Below, one piece after another: positions 1-7,424 of a stretch of 64,000 bases of DNA. The first letter of the stretch is position 1, and every line of letters starts with the position of its first letter. The notes below the pieces were generated by a model. It saw nothing but the letters and a program-made list of their open reading frames with translations. It had not been told where the DNA came from and did not search any database. The DNA is taken from the NCBI GenBank assembly GCA_034401795.1, contig CM067372.1, positions 21,138,598 to 21,202,597 of the forward strand, written 5' to 3'. The translations under genes were made by a program, and so were the position numbers. The DNA comes from Chaetoderma sp. LZ-2023a (taxonomy: Eukaryota; Mollusca; Caudofoveata; Chaetodermatida; Chaetodermatidae).

Positions 1-1105
1 TACTGCTCAACAATCCGTGATACGTCATCAGATGGATTCATGCACACCTCAGAGGACTGAATGTCGGACTTTAACGATTGTGTAGGGAGCGAATGAAGAT
101 TTCGATACGTTAATTCCTTTCTCGGTAGTGCTGGTTTCAGAAGCGATATATCAAAGGTAATGGCAGCGTGATCAGATGTAATAGCACCAAGATCTACATT
201 CACGTTTCTAATCACTGATTCGGTTGTTCGAGTTATGATTAAATCCAGTAAGTGACCCTTTGTATGGGTTGGGTAAGTAACATGCTGTTCTAGGTTTAAT
301 GTATCAAGGAGTGTTCCTAGAGCAGATACACTACTGTCCGATGCATTCTCGAAGTGCACATTAAAGTCACCCAATATTAACAAATTGCCACTACTTAGAG
401 CATATCGGTCGAAAAGCAGAGACAGTTCGTGAAGGTACTCTGTCATATTACGTTTATGCTTTTTTAATGACGGCGGGCTGTAAATCACAACGATTCGCAG
501 TAAGCTAGAGTTCTGCACAATGTCAAATTCGAAGTTCTCAAATGTGTGATAAGAAGGAGATTTTGATACAGAAATCGTAATTGTCTCTTTTAGTAGAATG
601 GCTATGCCACCGCCACCCCTGGATGATCTAGGGACATGCTTGAAAGAGTATCCAGCCGGTGTGAGGTCGCCTATTGCTATGTCATCGGTATCAGCCTTAA
701 GCCATTTGAAATAACATAATCTACGATGTTAATGGTTTTATTTCGCATTGATCTTGCATTGAGAAGACAGCCTTTACACATTGCCTGGTGGTCTGATGCT
801 TTGGGACCAGGATATGTGGAATCAACTATTGCAGAAGTAGTTGGTATCTTAATAAGATTGTCAGTACATGCAGCGGATTTGGATTGACGCTTTTTTCTCT
901 TGTTGAGTGGTGTAGCGTGAATAGGAATAATTCTCTCTTTGAATCTCCCACCTCGACACGCACGGCGCGTAGGACGAGTATTGCTTATGCCACAATCATG
1001 AAGAGTTTTGAATACGTCATAGTCCAGTCTATGTAAAAAGCCACAATGGAGTACTGATCGGTGAGTTCTGTTCAGTTCCGCCGCCGAGTATGCAATCATG
1101 TCGAT
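1..1105 (-). pseudogene. LINE (non-LTR retrotransposon) endonuclease fragment, broken
   Basis: Read on the minus strand, this is the apurinic-like endonuclease domain of a non-LTR retrotransposon, which nicks target DNA for target-primed reverse transcription. The open frame starts near 1099 and holds a basic leader (RRACRGG), then CLLNARSMRNKT, the usual start of the endonuclease core. A small deletion or frameshift lies near 690-710. After it the frame resumes with a G-rich SRGGGGIAI segment (about 610-640), ILGDFNVHF at about 345-390 and SDHAAITFD at about 145-185, which are the expected catalytic blocks in order. The reverse transcriptase would lie beyond the left edge of the window. The clade (jockey/CR1-like) is an inference. 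The upstream 1106-1332 stretch has no feature I can name. Confidence 0.8.
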
Positions 1106-1332
1106 TGTTAGACAGTTGGACCCATGGCCGCTCCGACCCCGACACTGCAGCCAGTCGACACGACACCGCTTCCCGTGGTAGCTCTATGAGTGGTGTCAGG
1201 TCTAGCTATCATGGCGCTCGGGATCAGCCTACTCCGCCACTAGCAAATCAGCTATAAGACTATCCTGACTCTCTACAGTAGCAGTGGAGACCACGGTGAG
1301 ACACTGAACCAGTTTGGCCTACCCTACAGCCC

Positions 1333-1725
1333 CTATACACGCTGCCAACATGCACATCCAAGGGCTGGATGTTTCCACAGCGCATCCTTTTCCAGCTTGT
1401 AGTATCGCAGGGCCTTGTTCAGCTCTGAGTCAGGTGAGGCCATGAAGGTCTGCAACTGCTGGAACACATCTGACAGATATTCCCGATCCTTGTAGATACC
1501 TTTAGCTCGCAGGAGCTGCTCGACGATACTCCCGCCCATGATAAGGTATTCGAGGAAGCAGATCTGCCCCTTACCAAATCCTAGATAGAGCTTCACAGCT
1601 GTCAGCTCCTTTGTCAGCTCAGCACCGGAGAGCTGAGCGAGCTCATCTGGTGTTTTCTTCTTGTAGTCCTTCAACTCCCTCCGGAAGAGCTCATAGTACT
1701 TCTCGCATCGCGTGAGCCTGGACAT
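1333..1725 (-). CDS. Unrecognised small Polinton gene, ~130 aa
   Basis: This is an uninterrupted minus-strand frame of about 130 codons starting at ATG 1725 (MSRLTRCEKYYELF). It is rich in charged residues and leucine and probably mostly helical; no membrane segment or catalytic motif is visible. It is the leftmost gene of the element and is divergent from the plus-strand gene at 1867, with about 140 bases between the two starts that could hold a shared control region. I do not recognise the family. It is one of the few frames of the element without a visible break, which supports it being a real gene rather than chance. Confidence 0.5.
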   Translation of the reverse strand: MSRLTRCEKYYELFRRELKDYKKKTPDELAQLSGAELTKELTAVKLYLGFGKGQICFLEYLIMGGSIVEQLLRAKGIYKDREYLSDVFQQLQTFMASPDSELNKALRYYKLEKDALWKHPALGCACWQRV

Positions 1726-1833
1726 GTTTAAGATGTCTCAATAGAGAGATGAATATTCCTGCGTACCAACCTGGACATCTGGCAGATGCAGACTGGGAAG
1801 ATCTTAATAGCTCACTCGACAGGGAACGCGGGC

Positions 1834-1851
1834 ATTTAACTGCATTGTATA
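1834..1851 (+). promoter_or_regulatory. Promoter-like motif, TTTAA...GTATA, before the 1867 gene
   Basis: The bases TTTAACTGCATTGTATA lie 16 bases before the ATG at 1867. They resemble the TTTAAGCCATGTATATA motif found before the genes at 2523 and 6842. The spacing to the start is similar. The match is weaker than the other copies. Confidence 0.35.
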
Positions 1852-1866
1852 CTCAGTGCTTAAACA

Positions 1867-2253
1867 ATGACGTCAACTGTACAGATCGTGAAGCAACTGC
1901 CTGAGAGCCAGGCGAGTCTTCAGAAGGTGGAGAACCTGCTGCGAACCAAGACCCAGAAGCTACTGACACAGGCTAAGCCCCTGGCAGTCCATATCGCCAG
2001 TAACGTGGCGGCGAAGATGACAGGTGGAAATGAGTTTCTTCCTGCCGCCACTGCTGCTGTCCTCGCTACAGTGGTGAGCGGGGTGGCCGAGCACTGTCTC
2101 GGAATAACTCACCCCATCCCAAAGATCACCATCAGTGGTGCCTCCTACACTGCCGCCGCCAAGATCATGGGTGAATGTGTTACACTCATGGAGGCCGCGG
2201 TTCTAGGGATAGCAACGAGTGCAATGGCTGAGATCATCGTCGCCTACGTTTAA
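1867..2253 (+). CDS. Unrecognised Ala-rich, partly hydrophobic Polinton protein, 128 aa
   Basis: An uninterrupted 128-codon frame begins at ATG 1867. Residues 1-40 are polar with many Gln/Lys. From about residue 40 it becomes Ala/Val/Thr-rich with two moderately hydrophobic stretches, around residues 58-72 and the C-terminal 25 residues. No catalytic motif is visible. It could be a small structural or membrane-associated virion protein, but that is inference from composition and context only. A promoter-like motif precedes it, and the plus-strand cluster continues at 2523. Confidence 0.5.
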   Translation: MTSTVQIVKQLPESQASLQKVENLLRTKTQKLLTQAKPLAVHIASNVAAKMTGGNEFLPAATAAVLATVVSGVAEHCLGITHPIPKITISGASYTAAAKIMGECVTLMEAAVLGIATSAMAEIIVAYV

Positions 2254-2500
2254 CCACTCTGAATAGTGAGAGATGGCTCACGAGACCCCTGCAGCATATG
2301 CGGCATGGCATGCCAGAGGGTGGTGTGTAGCCCATAGTTGAGCACGCGGACTGAGGATTTCCAATGCCTGGGAATGGTGGACCGCCCTTAAGGTGTGCCC
2401 CTACAGAGAGGGCCAGTACCCTGAGCACTGCTACCTATTCCCTTGGCCGACTGCGTGGTCCTCCTATGCCCAACTATTTCACTGGGGTATGACTAGTACG
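2254..2500. other. Intergenic stretch, nothing identified
   Basis: I see no supported gene on either strand here. The open minus-strand frame covering part of it is short and of skewed composition. Confidence 0.5.
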
Positions 2501-2517
2501 TTTAAGCCATGTATATA
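2501..2517 (+). promoter_or_regulatory. Promoter-like motif TTTAAGCCATGTATATA before the 2523 gene
   Basis: TTTAAGCCATGTATATA ends six bases before the ATG at 2523. The same string, with one extra base, occurs at 6821-6838 just before the ATG at 6842. Looser relatives are at 1834, 4929 and 6402. The position and TATA content suggest a shared transcription signal of the element. Confidence 0.55.
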
Positions 2518-2522
2518 GCACT

Positions 2523-3137
2523 ATGACTCTGTCACTCACAGACCTAGAAGGCAAAGAGCTATGTGATCTTGCTCACTTGGGCGAGCCACGCCTCGGTTCA
2601 GAGGACACTGTTGCCACTATCGCCTTCCTAGACTTCGATGAGAAGGGAGACCCGCGGGAGATCCGCGGTACCATCCTAGCCCGAAATCTCATTGGGAACA
2701 CTGATACATTAGGTCAATCGGCCTTTAACAAGGCCAAGACTGTATCCAAGGGGATGGGTATCAAGGACAGGGCGACGATGCTCGGTATGCTCGGAGTCGA
2801 TGAGGCTGGAGCCATCAAGGTTATAGCTGAGTCCTATGCACAAGACCTGGTTACGGATCTCCTGCAACCACGGAGCTCATTCCAACAGGATGGAGAGAAT
2901 CTTAAGGTAGGCACCATCAGGCTGAGCAAGATCACTGTGGATGGCGCAGAGGGTGCTACCGCCAGCCTCCAGCTACCAGCGGTGAAGAAGTCAGGGTTCT
3001 TTGGTTTCCTATTTAAGACCTAGGCACCATCAGGCTGAGCAAGATCACTGTTGATGGTGCAGAGGGTGCTACTGCCAGCCTCCAGCTACCAGAGGTGAAG
3101 AAGTCAGGGTTCTTTGGGTTGCCGTTTAAAACCACAA
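2523..3137 (+). pseudogene. Unrecognised Polinton gene, 3' end broken by a tandem duplication
   Basis: A 166-codon frame starts at ATG 2523, directly after the promoter-like motif. The protein is soluble in character, with acidic segments near residues 35-45, and ends in a basic/aromatic tail (KKSGFFGF). I do not recognise the family. Its last 113 bases (2908-3020) are repeated in tandem at 3021-3133 with several base changes, and the duplication junction itself creates the TAG stop at 3021. The second copy carries the tail a few codons further before its own stop. The gene therefore looks altered at its 3' end. It lies in the same plus-strand cluster as the packaging ATPase, so a structural role is possible but unproven. 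Confidence 0.5.
2908..3133 (+). repeat. 113-bp tandem duplication, two copies
   Basis: The segment beginning TAGGCACCATCAGG at 2908 recurs at 3021 with about ten substitutions, several at third codon positions. The two copies are adjacent. Confidence 0.9.
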
Positions 3138-3144
3138 GATAGTC

Positions 3145-3507
3145 ATGGCTTCCCGTGCATGTATCATACAGATACTGGATGTACTAGACACTGTGGGTGC
3201 TGACACAGGCCCTCTACGCTATCTTCTCAGCTGCTTCAGGGATTTCATGCTTGACGCCTCCATCGCATCCTTCGTAGCCGCCGGAGGTGCAGGATTCCCC
3301 ACTCTGCAGGGGAAAGAGTTGGTGCAGGAAGTACTGCCGTTTAGTCCCCCAGATATAGACGAGGCTACCGCCGACCAAGTGCTAACCATCCTCCACGCGC
3401 ATGTCTGTACCATTCGACAGTATGCCAGCCGATGCTGGCCAGGTGGTCCTGATCATTGCCCCATCAGAACACGGGAAAAACATCTTGCTGTGGGCTCTCC
3501 TGGCTGA
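3145..3507 (+). CDS. Unrecognised Polinton gene, ~85-120 aa, overlaps ATPase start
   Basis: The frame starts at ATG 3145 (MASRACIIQILDVLDT) and runs 120 codons, but the part after about 3401 overlaps the packaging ATPase gene in another frame and has a composition unlike the rest, so the true product may end earlier or a frameshift may have occurred. The first 85 residues are a mix of hydrophobic and acidic helices. Overlap of successive genes is normal in these compact elements. I do not recognise the family; it could also be an upstream part of the ATPase reading frame displaced by a frameshift. Confidence 0.4.
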   Translation: MASRACIIQILDVLDTVGADTGPLRYLLSCFRDFMLDASIASFVAAGGAGFPTLQGKELVQEVLPFSPPDIDEATADQVLTILHAHVCTIRQYASRCWPGGPDHCPIRTREKHLAVGSPG

Positions 3508-4041
3508 ACATCTACACTCTCAATACATCCTTCTGGTGGCTGACTCTGCCTCTGAGGCGGTTGACAGTAATGATCAATGGTACATTGGCCCAATCACCAA
3601 GACGCAGAACCTGCAAGCACTGATGGAGAAGCTGCTGGCAGCCTGACCGACAGAACCACTTGTTCTAGTTATCGATGACCCAGCCATGGACAAGAAGACA
3701 GTCACCTACCTCAGCAACATCACCGGTTGCATCCAGCACACAAATATAACTGTCTTCAACCTCTTTCAGAAGTACACCCGCGAGATCTCCCCGGACATCC
3801 GCCACAATGCCCGGTTGCTATACTTCAGCGCCAAGTGTGGACATGCCCTGCTCGAGACCACATACGACAGCCTAACCCTCAAGGAGACCAAAAGAGGGCA
3901 GCTGATCTGTACCGCTTCATCTTCAGCAACAAGGAGACAGGTGAGCTGTCACACATCAAGCCCTCTCTGGAAAAGGCACAGACCTTCACCTACAAGCTGA
4001 ATCCAGCCAGGAAACTTGCCAGCTCTACGCCTCATTGCTGA
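3401..4041 (+). pseudogene. A32-like (FtsK/HerA superfamily) packaging ATPase, broken
   Basis: This resembles the DNA-packaging ATPase of Polintons and related viruses, which pumps genome into capsids. From ATG 3401, about residues 15-35 form a beta strand plus Walker A-like loop (IIAPSEHGKN), imperfect because the first Gly is Ala and the last Ser/Thr is Asn. An in-frame TGA at 3644-3646 interrupts it. After the stop the same frame continues with a clear Walker B strand (VLVIDD), then a sensor-like segment (ITVFNLFQ) and an Asn/Arg-containing block (RHNARLLYFSA) in the family order. A further frameshift near 3895 moves the remainder into another frame, ending at 4041. The total span of about 210 codons fits the family. 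It is non-functional as it stands. Confidence 0.7.
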
Positions 4042-4064
4042 CAGACTGTCGGCCGCAAATTTGT

Positions 4065-4800
4065 TCATTCATCAGAAGGCTGAGGAACTTCGTCTGTCTC
4101 CGTTACTTCGTCAGATGCTTGAGGGCCCTCGTCAGAAGCTGGAGGAACTTCGTCAGAAGCTTGAGAAACCTCGTCAGTTTCGTCAGAAGCCTGTCGCTGA
4201 AACTCTATCCACTGAGGGTCAGATGGTAGGACTCTCTTCTTCTGGAACTTCTCACGGAAGAACCACTTTGTCCATGCGTGATGAGCATCTGACTTGCGAG
4301 CGGATTTGATGAGGTTGTCCTGGTAGTTATCTGGGAATTTCAGAAATGCTGGCAGATTACTGGCCAATCTCCTGCACCCTCTTTCGTTGAAGATGTGCTC
4401 AACAGCCTCATTGTGGCCAACAGTGAGCCCCTCCTGAGTACCTTCTGCATGACCAGTGTCGTGGCTCTCCGCTACAGCGGCACTGACCTCCTCACAGAAG
4501 TAGTCATATGCTCCAGACTGGAAGCTATCCAGCATATCTCACTCTTCCTGGCTATGGAGGCTAAATACGGCAGCCCACTTCCCGACCATTAGTAGATCTT
4601 TGGGATAGACCCTCACCCTTTGGAGAGCTAGAATAACAGGACTGTTGGTTTGGGCCACAGGTAGGTTGAGTGCCCTGCCCTGGGTGCTGTCAAACTTCCG
4701 GTAGAGTATCCGAGTCAGGAGTTCTTTTGTACTACGAGCTGGCGCTCCTTCCTCTATTGCAGCCAGTATCTCCGCACCAGACGGAGGTGTAACCTTGGCT
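4065..4800 (-). pseudogene. Unrecognised minus-strand Polinton gene with Ser/Asp/Glu repeat tail, frameshifted
   Basis: Two minus-strand frames join end to end. An upstream open stretch from about 4797 to 4540 lacks a clear ATG and has a stop just above it. A frame from ATG 4535 to 4065 encodes 156 residues. The downstream part has a helical, His/Lys/Trp-rich middle, with an aromatic WTKWFFREKF segment, and a C-terminal tail of degenerate 10-residue repeats built on ASDEV. The repeats lie at 4065-4200 and give the DNA a visible roughly 30-bp periodicity. No catalytic triad or known domain is evident. It faces the ATPase tail to tail. A frameshift near 4540 separates the halves. Confidence 0.4.
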
Positions 4801-4928
4801 CACTCGTGGATAATGTTGATGTCATGAAGCAGTCCTCGGACCCTGTCACAGTGGCCGTGGCTGTCGTGCCGACTTGTCCTGCTGCCTATAGACAATTTGC
4901 TGGAGAACTTTACCAAACATGGCAGCCG

Positions 4929-4946
4929 TTTAAATCCTCTATATAC
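4929..4946. promoter_or_regulatory. Promoter-like TTTAAATCCTCTATATA motif between divergent genes
   Basis: TTTAAATCCTCTATATA lies 24 bases before an ATG at 4970 on the plus strand. Read on the other strand (TATATAGAGGATTTAAA) it lies just before a minus-strand ATG at 4920. It could serve either or both directions. Confidence 0.35.
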
Positions 4947-4969
4947 CCAGACCTTAAACATGCTGTAGT

Positions 4970-5265
4970 ATGTGCAACATCCAGATGGGGCCATTGAACC
5001 CACGACATCGCACCGCACCGAATCTCGGAAGGACCGCCTGATGGTAATTCGACCCAGTATACACGATGAGAACCCATTGTCCACTGCTGGGAAGTACATC
5101 GACTTTGCAATCTCGGTACAGATCCACGAGATCAAGAGCATGACACTCGAGTTCAAGCTTCAGAGAACAATAGAACAGATGGTAGAGCTTCCACCGGCAG
5201 GTTCTGAACAGGTGGGAGACCATGCAGAGCAACAGCACCGTGGACACCACCTATGTGAACGATGA
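4970..5265 (+). pseudogene. Unrecognised small Polinton gene, frameshifted
   Basis: An ATG at 4970 follows the promoter-like motif but its frame stops at 5041. From about 5030 the neighbouring frame stays open to 5265 with a beta-rich, non-random look (segments KYIDFAISVQIHEIKSMTLE, then many Gln/Glu). This suggests one gene of about 95 codons with a frameshift near 5030. Its 3' end overlaps the next plus-strand gene at 5222. It could be the N-terminal part of the following gene or a separate small virion protein. I cannot assign a family. Confidence 0.35.
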
Positions 5266-6030
5266 GTACCGAGTACTAGGTCCGCTGGCTCATGGACCAA
5301 CCTTCTATGCGAAGGGAAAGGGGTACTACGCAATGAGGGGTTCACGGAATTCGAACTACGGCCAGGTGTTGAGAAGCCTGTGGCTGTCCCACTCTTGACC
5401 CTCCTTGAGAACACACACGTGAATCCGGCTCCCATGGAGGATAGGCTGTCCCTCCGGGTGTACACTGAGCAGCTCGCAGATGCGACGATGAATGCTCCAA
5501 GACTTCATGTCTGGCATGACTAGAATGACCAGGAACTGAAGCAAACGGGTTCCAAACAGCGGATCGTGCATGTGGAGCGAGAACACCAGCTGGTCCAAGC
5601 CACAGCTAACCAATGGGTAGAGCTGACATTGCATCGTGGTGCATCAGACTGTGTCGCTGTTGCGGTCCTGGTTCAGCAGGGAGGAGCCATCCAGCAGGTG
5701 GATAAGCTAGACGACTTCAAGCTTGTGGTTGCTGGGACCAATGTACTTGGTGAGGTATGCGAGCTGGCTGACTGCCAACTCTACAGACAGAAAACTAAGT
5801 CATACGCACTTCTGCGACTAACCAGTGGAAGCGATGACTTCGAGTCAGCACTCGAGGGCCGTCACCACCTTGGGGGCAGGAACATCCCACCTAATCAGGG
5901 CAACTGGCTCAGCTTCAACATTGGAAACCTCATAGCTTGGCCTCGCTCATTAGGTGTGACGGTACTTTACTTCGGCTATGCTAAGGTATGCGTGTCGAAC
6001 ACATCAGGTATTCAGCTTGAGCATGCGTAA
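5222..6030 (+). pseudogene. Possible capsid-type (jelly-roll?) protein of the Polinton, broken
   Basis: A frame opens at ATG 5222 and shifts near 5335-5345, at a run of Gs. It continues in a second frame to 6030, with one in-frame TAG at 5521-5523. The span is about 270 codons. The sequence is rich in beta-prone, alternating hydrophobic residues with many Val/Leu/Thr and Gly turns and no enzymatic motif, as expected of a jelly-roll capsid or penton protein. Its position among ATPase, integrase and polymerase genes also fits. The assignment is inference from composition and neighbourhood, not a recognised motif. Its last 19 bases overlap the convergent minus-strand gene ending at 6012. Confidence 0.4.
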
Positions 6031-6386
6031 AGCACGACTCCTGTCATCATAGCTGCAGCTGCCACCGCTACTATAAGCTCTGCTGTCTTCTGACCTGTCG
6101 ATGCTTCATAGTGAAGCGTTGGCTCAGATACAGCCTCGTAGTACTCATCGAGACTTTCATCTGCCTCTTTGCTGCTCTGGTTGGCCTGAGCTCGGAGTTG
6201 TCGTCAGCGTGCCTCCCTCTGGCGCATATGCTCGAGTGCTTTGCTTTATTCAAACTTCTCCTTAGACAGCTGCTCCATCGCCTGGTTATGATGCTCACGC
6301 TCGACCTCTGCCGCCTTCTTGTCGGCGAAGCTGAGTCCCCAGTTCCCTAAGGCAAACACGCCGGCATTCAAGATTGCGGATGCCAT
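6012..6386 (-). pseudogene. Small coiled-coil, C-terminally membrane-anchored Polinton protein with two in-frame stops
   Basis: A single minus-strand frame of 125 codons runs from ATG 6386 to TGA at 6012-6014, interrupted by TAA at 6246-6248 (codon 47) and TGA at 6204-6206 (codon 61). The N-terminus is hydrophobic (MASAILNAGVFALGNWGLSF). The middle is highly charged, Glu/Lys/Gln-rich and likely coiled-coil. The C-terminal about 25 residues are hydrophobic and Ala/Val-rich, consistent with a membrane segment. Both stops can arise by one C-to-T change from CAA and CGA. Function is unknown; a minor virion membrane or scaffold protein is possible. It is divergent from the plus-strand gene at 6437. 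Confidence 0.5.
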
Positions 6387-6401
6387 GCTATAGTTTACAG
6401 G

Positions 6402-6417
6402 TTAAAGCTACTATATA
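6402..6417. promoter_or_regulatory. Promoter-like TTAAAGCTACTATATA motif between divergent genes
   Basis: This is a relative of the TTTAA...TATATA motif, located between the minus-strand start at 6386 and the plus-strand start at 6437. It reads CTATATAG...TTTAA on the other strand, so it may act in both directions. Confidence 0.4.
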
Positions 6418-6436
6418 GCTGTCCCCAGCGACGGAT

Positions 6437-6839
6437 ATGTATGAACCAGAGGCTTATGAAGATCCAGTCGAGGATATAGATGACGAGGACTATGAGAAGG
6501 ACTATGATGAGGAGGATTATGATGCAGACTACGAGATCGGTGGTGAGTATGATGATGTAGAGCCTCAATCCTGCAAGCTAGTACACAGAATGAAAGGAAT
6601 CTATCGCACTTACGTAAAAGGTTCTATCGGGCCACTGGCAGCAGTTGGGGGCTCTGATCGCTCTGTTCACAACGAAGGCTGGCGAGACAGTCCGCAAGAT
6701 CGCCAACAATGCTCTCAATGGTGTGGAGAAGATTTCTGAAGCCATACCAGCCTTCGCCATCGCAGGCCCTTGGCTACCGTATATTGCCATAGCACTAGCG
6801 GCCATCTGGGCCACCGAACATTTAAGCCATGCTATATAA
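6437..6839 (+). pseudogene. Acidic N-terminus plus hydrophobic C-terminus, small Polinton protein, frameshifted
   Basis: From ATG 6437 the first 45 residues are extremely acidic and Tyr-rich (repeats of DEDYEKDYDEEDYD type). A basic stretch follows, then a frame break at a GGGGG run at 6647-6651. The next frame stays open to 6839 and encodes an Ala/Ile-rich C-terminus with two likely membrane segments (AIAGPWLPYIAIALAAIWA). The simplest reading is one gene of about 134 codons with a single-base indel in the G run. The product would be a membrane-associated small virion-type protein, but the family is not recognised. The next gene begins at 6842, three bases after this stop. Confidence 0.5.
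6821..6838 (+). promoter_or_regulatory. Promoter-like motif TTTAAGCCATGCTATATA before the 6842 gene
   Basis: This is a near-exact second copy of the motif at 2501, placed three bases before the ATG at 6842 and overlapping the end of the preceding gene. Confidence 0.55.
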
Positions 6840-6841
6840 GG

Positions 6842-7123
6842 ATGGCATCTCTGTACGACCTGGTCAAGATACTTAACTTCCGAGGGTTAATCGATAAACT
6901 ACCGTTCAGTGAGGATCCAGCAGAGACTAGACGCCGGTATATGGGGGTGTTTGAGCAGGTCTTCAGTGATAGTCGAATGAATGACAGCTGTCTGTTCGTC
7001 TGTTTAGAGTTCGCCCAGGCCGTGCGTGACAGGACGGGAGTGGACGTCAGTGATAAAATCACCCATGCCGTGCATGACAGGACGGGAGTGGACATCAGTG
7101 ATGAAATCAACCGTCTTTCTTGA
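6842..7123 (+). CDS. Unrecognised small Polinton protein, 93 aa, with in-frame 16-residue duplication
   Basis: The frame starts at ATG 6842, immediately after the promoter-like motif, and is open for 93 codons. The C-terminal third holds a 16-residue unit repeated in tandem (AVRDRTGVDVSDKITH, then a near copy), encoded by a 48-bp duplication at 7021-7116. Its end overlaps the integrase start at 7101 by 23 bases in another frame. No motif identifies a function. The in-frame duplication keeps the reading frame. Confidence 0.5.
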   Translation: MASLYDLVKILNFRGLIDKLPFSEDPAETRRRYMGVFEQVFSDSRMNDSCLFVCLEFAQAVRDRTGVDVSDKITHAVHDRTGVDISDEINRLS

Positions 7124-7424
7124 AGAACTCTACTATCAGCCTGGTGGATATTACCGTGAGCCCACTCAACTACTCGAGGCTGCACGTCACAAGGGCCACA
7201 ACTTCACACTGGAGACAGTTAGCCAGTGGCTCAGCTGCCAGGCGATGTGGCAGATATACAGACCTCGTCCACAGCACATCAGGCATGCCCATTTTGATGA
7301 AACTGTCCCGAACAGAGTTCCCCAGGCAGATGTTCTATTCCTTCCACACGACTCTGTTGGTATAACCGGAGATTCTGAGTATTTCCTGCTCATACGCCAC
7401 CATACCTTTGTTACACATGCGTAG
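7101..7424 (+). pseudogene. Polinton retroviral-type (rve) integrase, N-terminal fragment
   Basis: From ATG 7101 the protein matches the N-terminal region of Polinton integrases: a helical ELYYQPGGYYREPTQLLEAA segment, then a WLSCQAMWQIYRPRP block (the usual W-L-x-x-Q-x-x-Y-x-x-x-x-P pattern). The segment VPQADVLFLPHD follows, whose Asp in QAD is the first residue of the D,D-35-E triad. Family resemblance stops at about 7362. The rest of the frame to 7424 is antisense to the C-terminus of the polymerase gene and is not integrase-like. The second Asp and the Glu of the active site are therefore missing, removed by a deletion. Integrase inserts the linear element into host DNA; this copy cannot. 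Confidence 0.8.

Noticed and set aside
1106..1332. Left terminal inverted repeat of the Polinton
   Set aside because: Compared with the reverse complement of 10740-11260 no convincing match was seen.
2234..2428. Minus-strand frame opposite the 1867-2523 genes
   Set aside because: Short, Pro/Cys/Arg-rich and without a motif; likely chance in GC-richer DNA.
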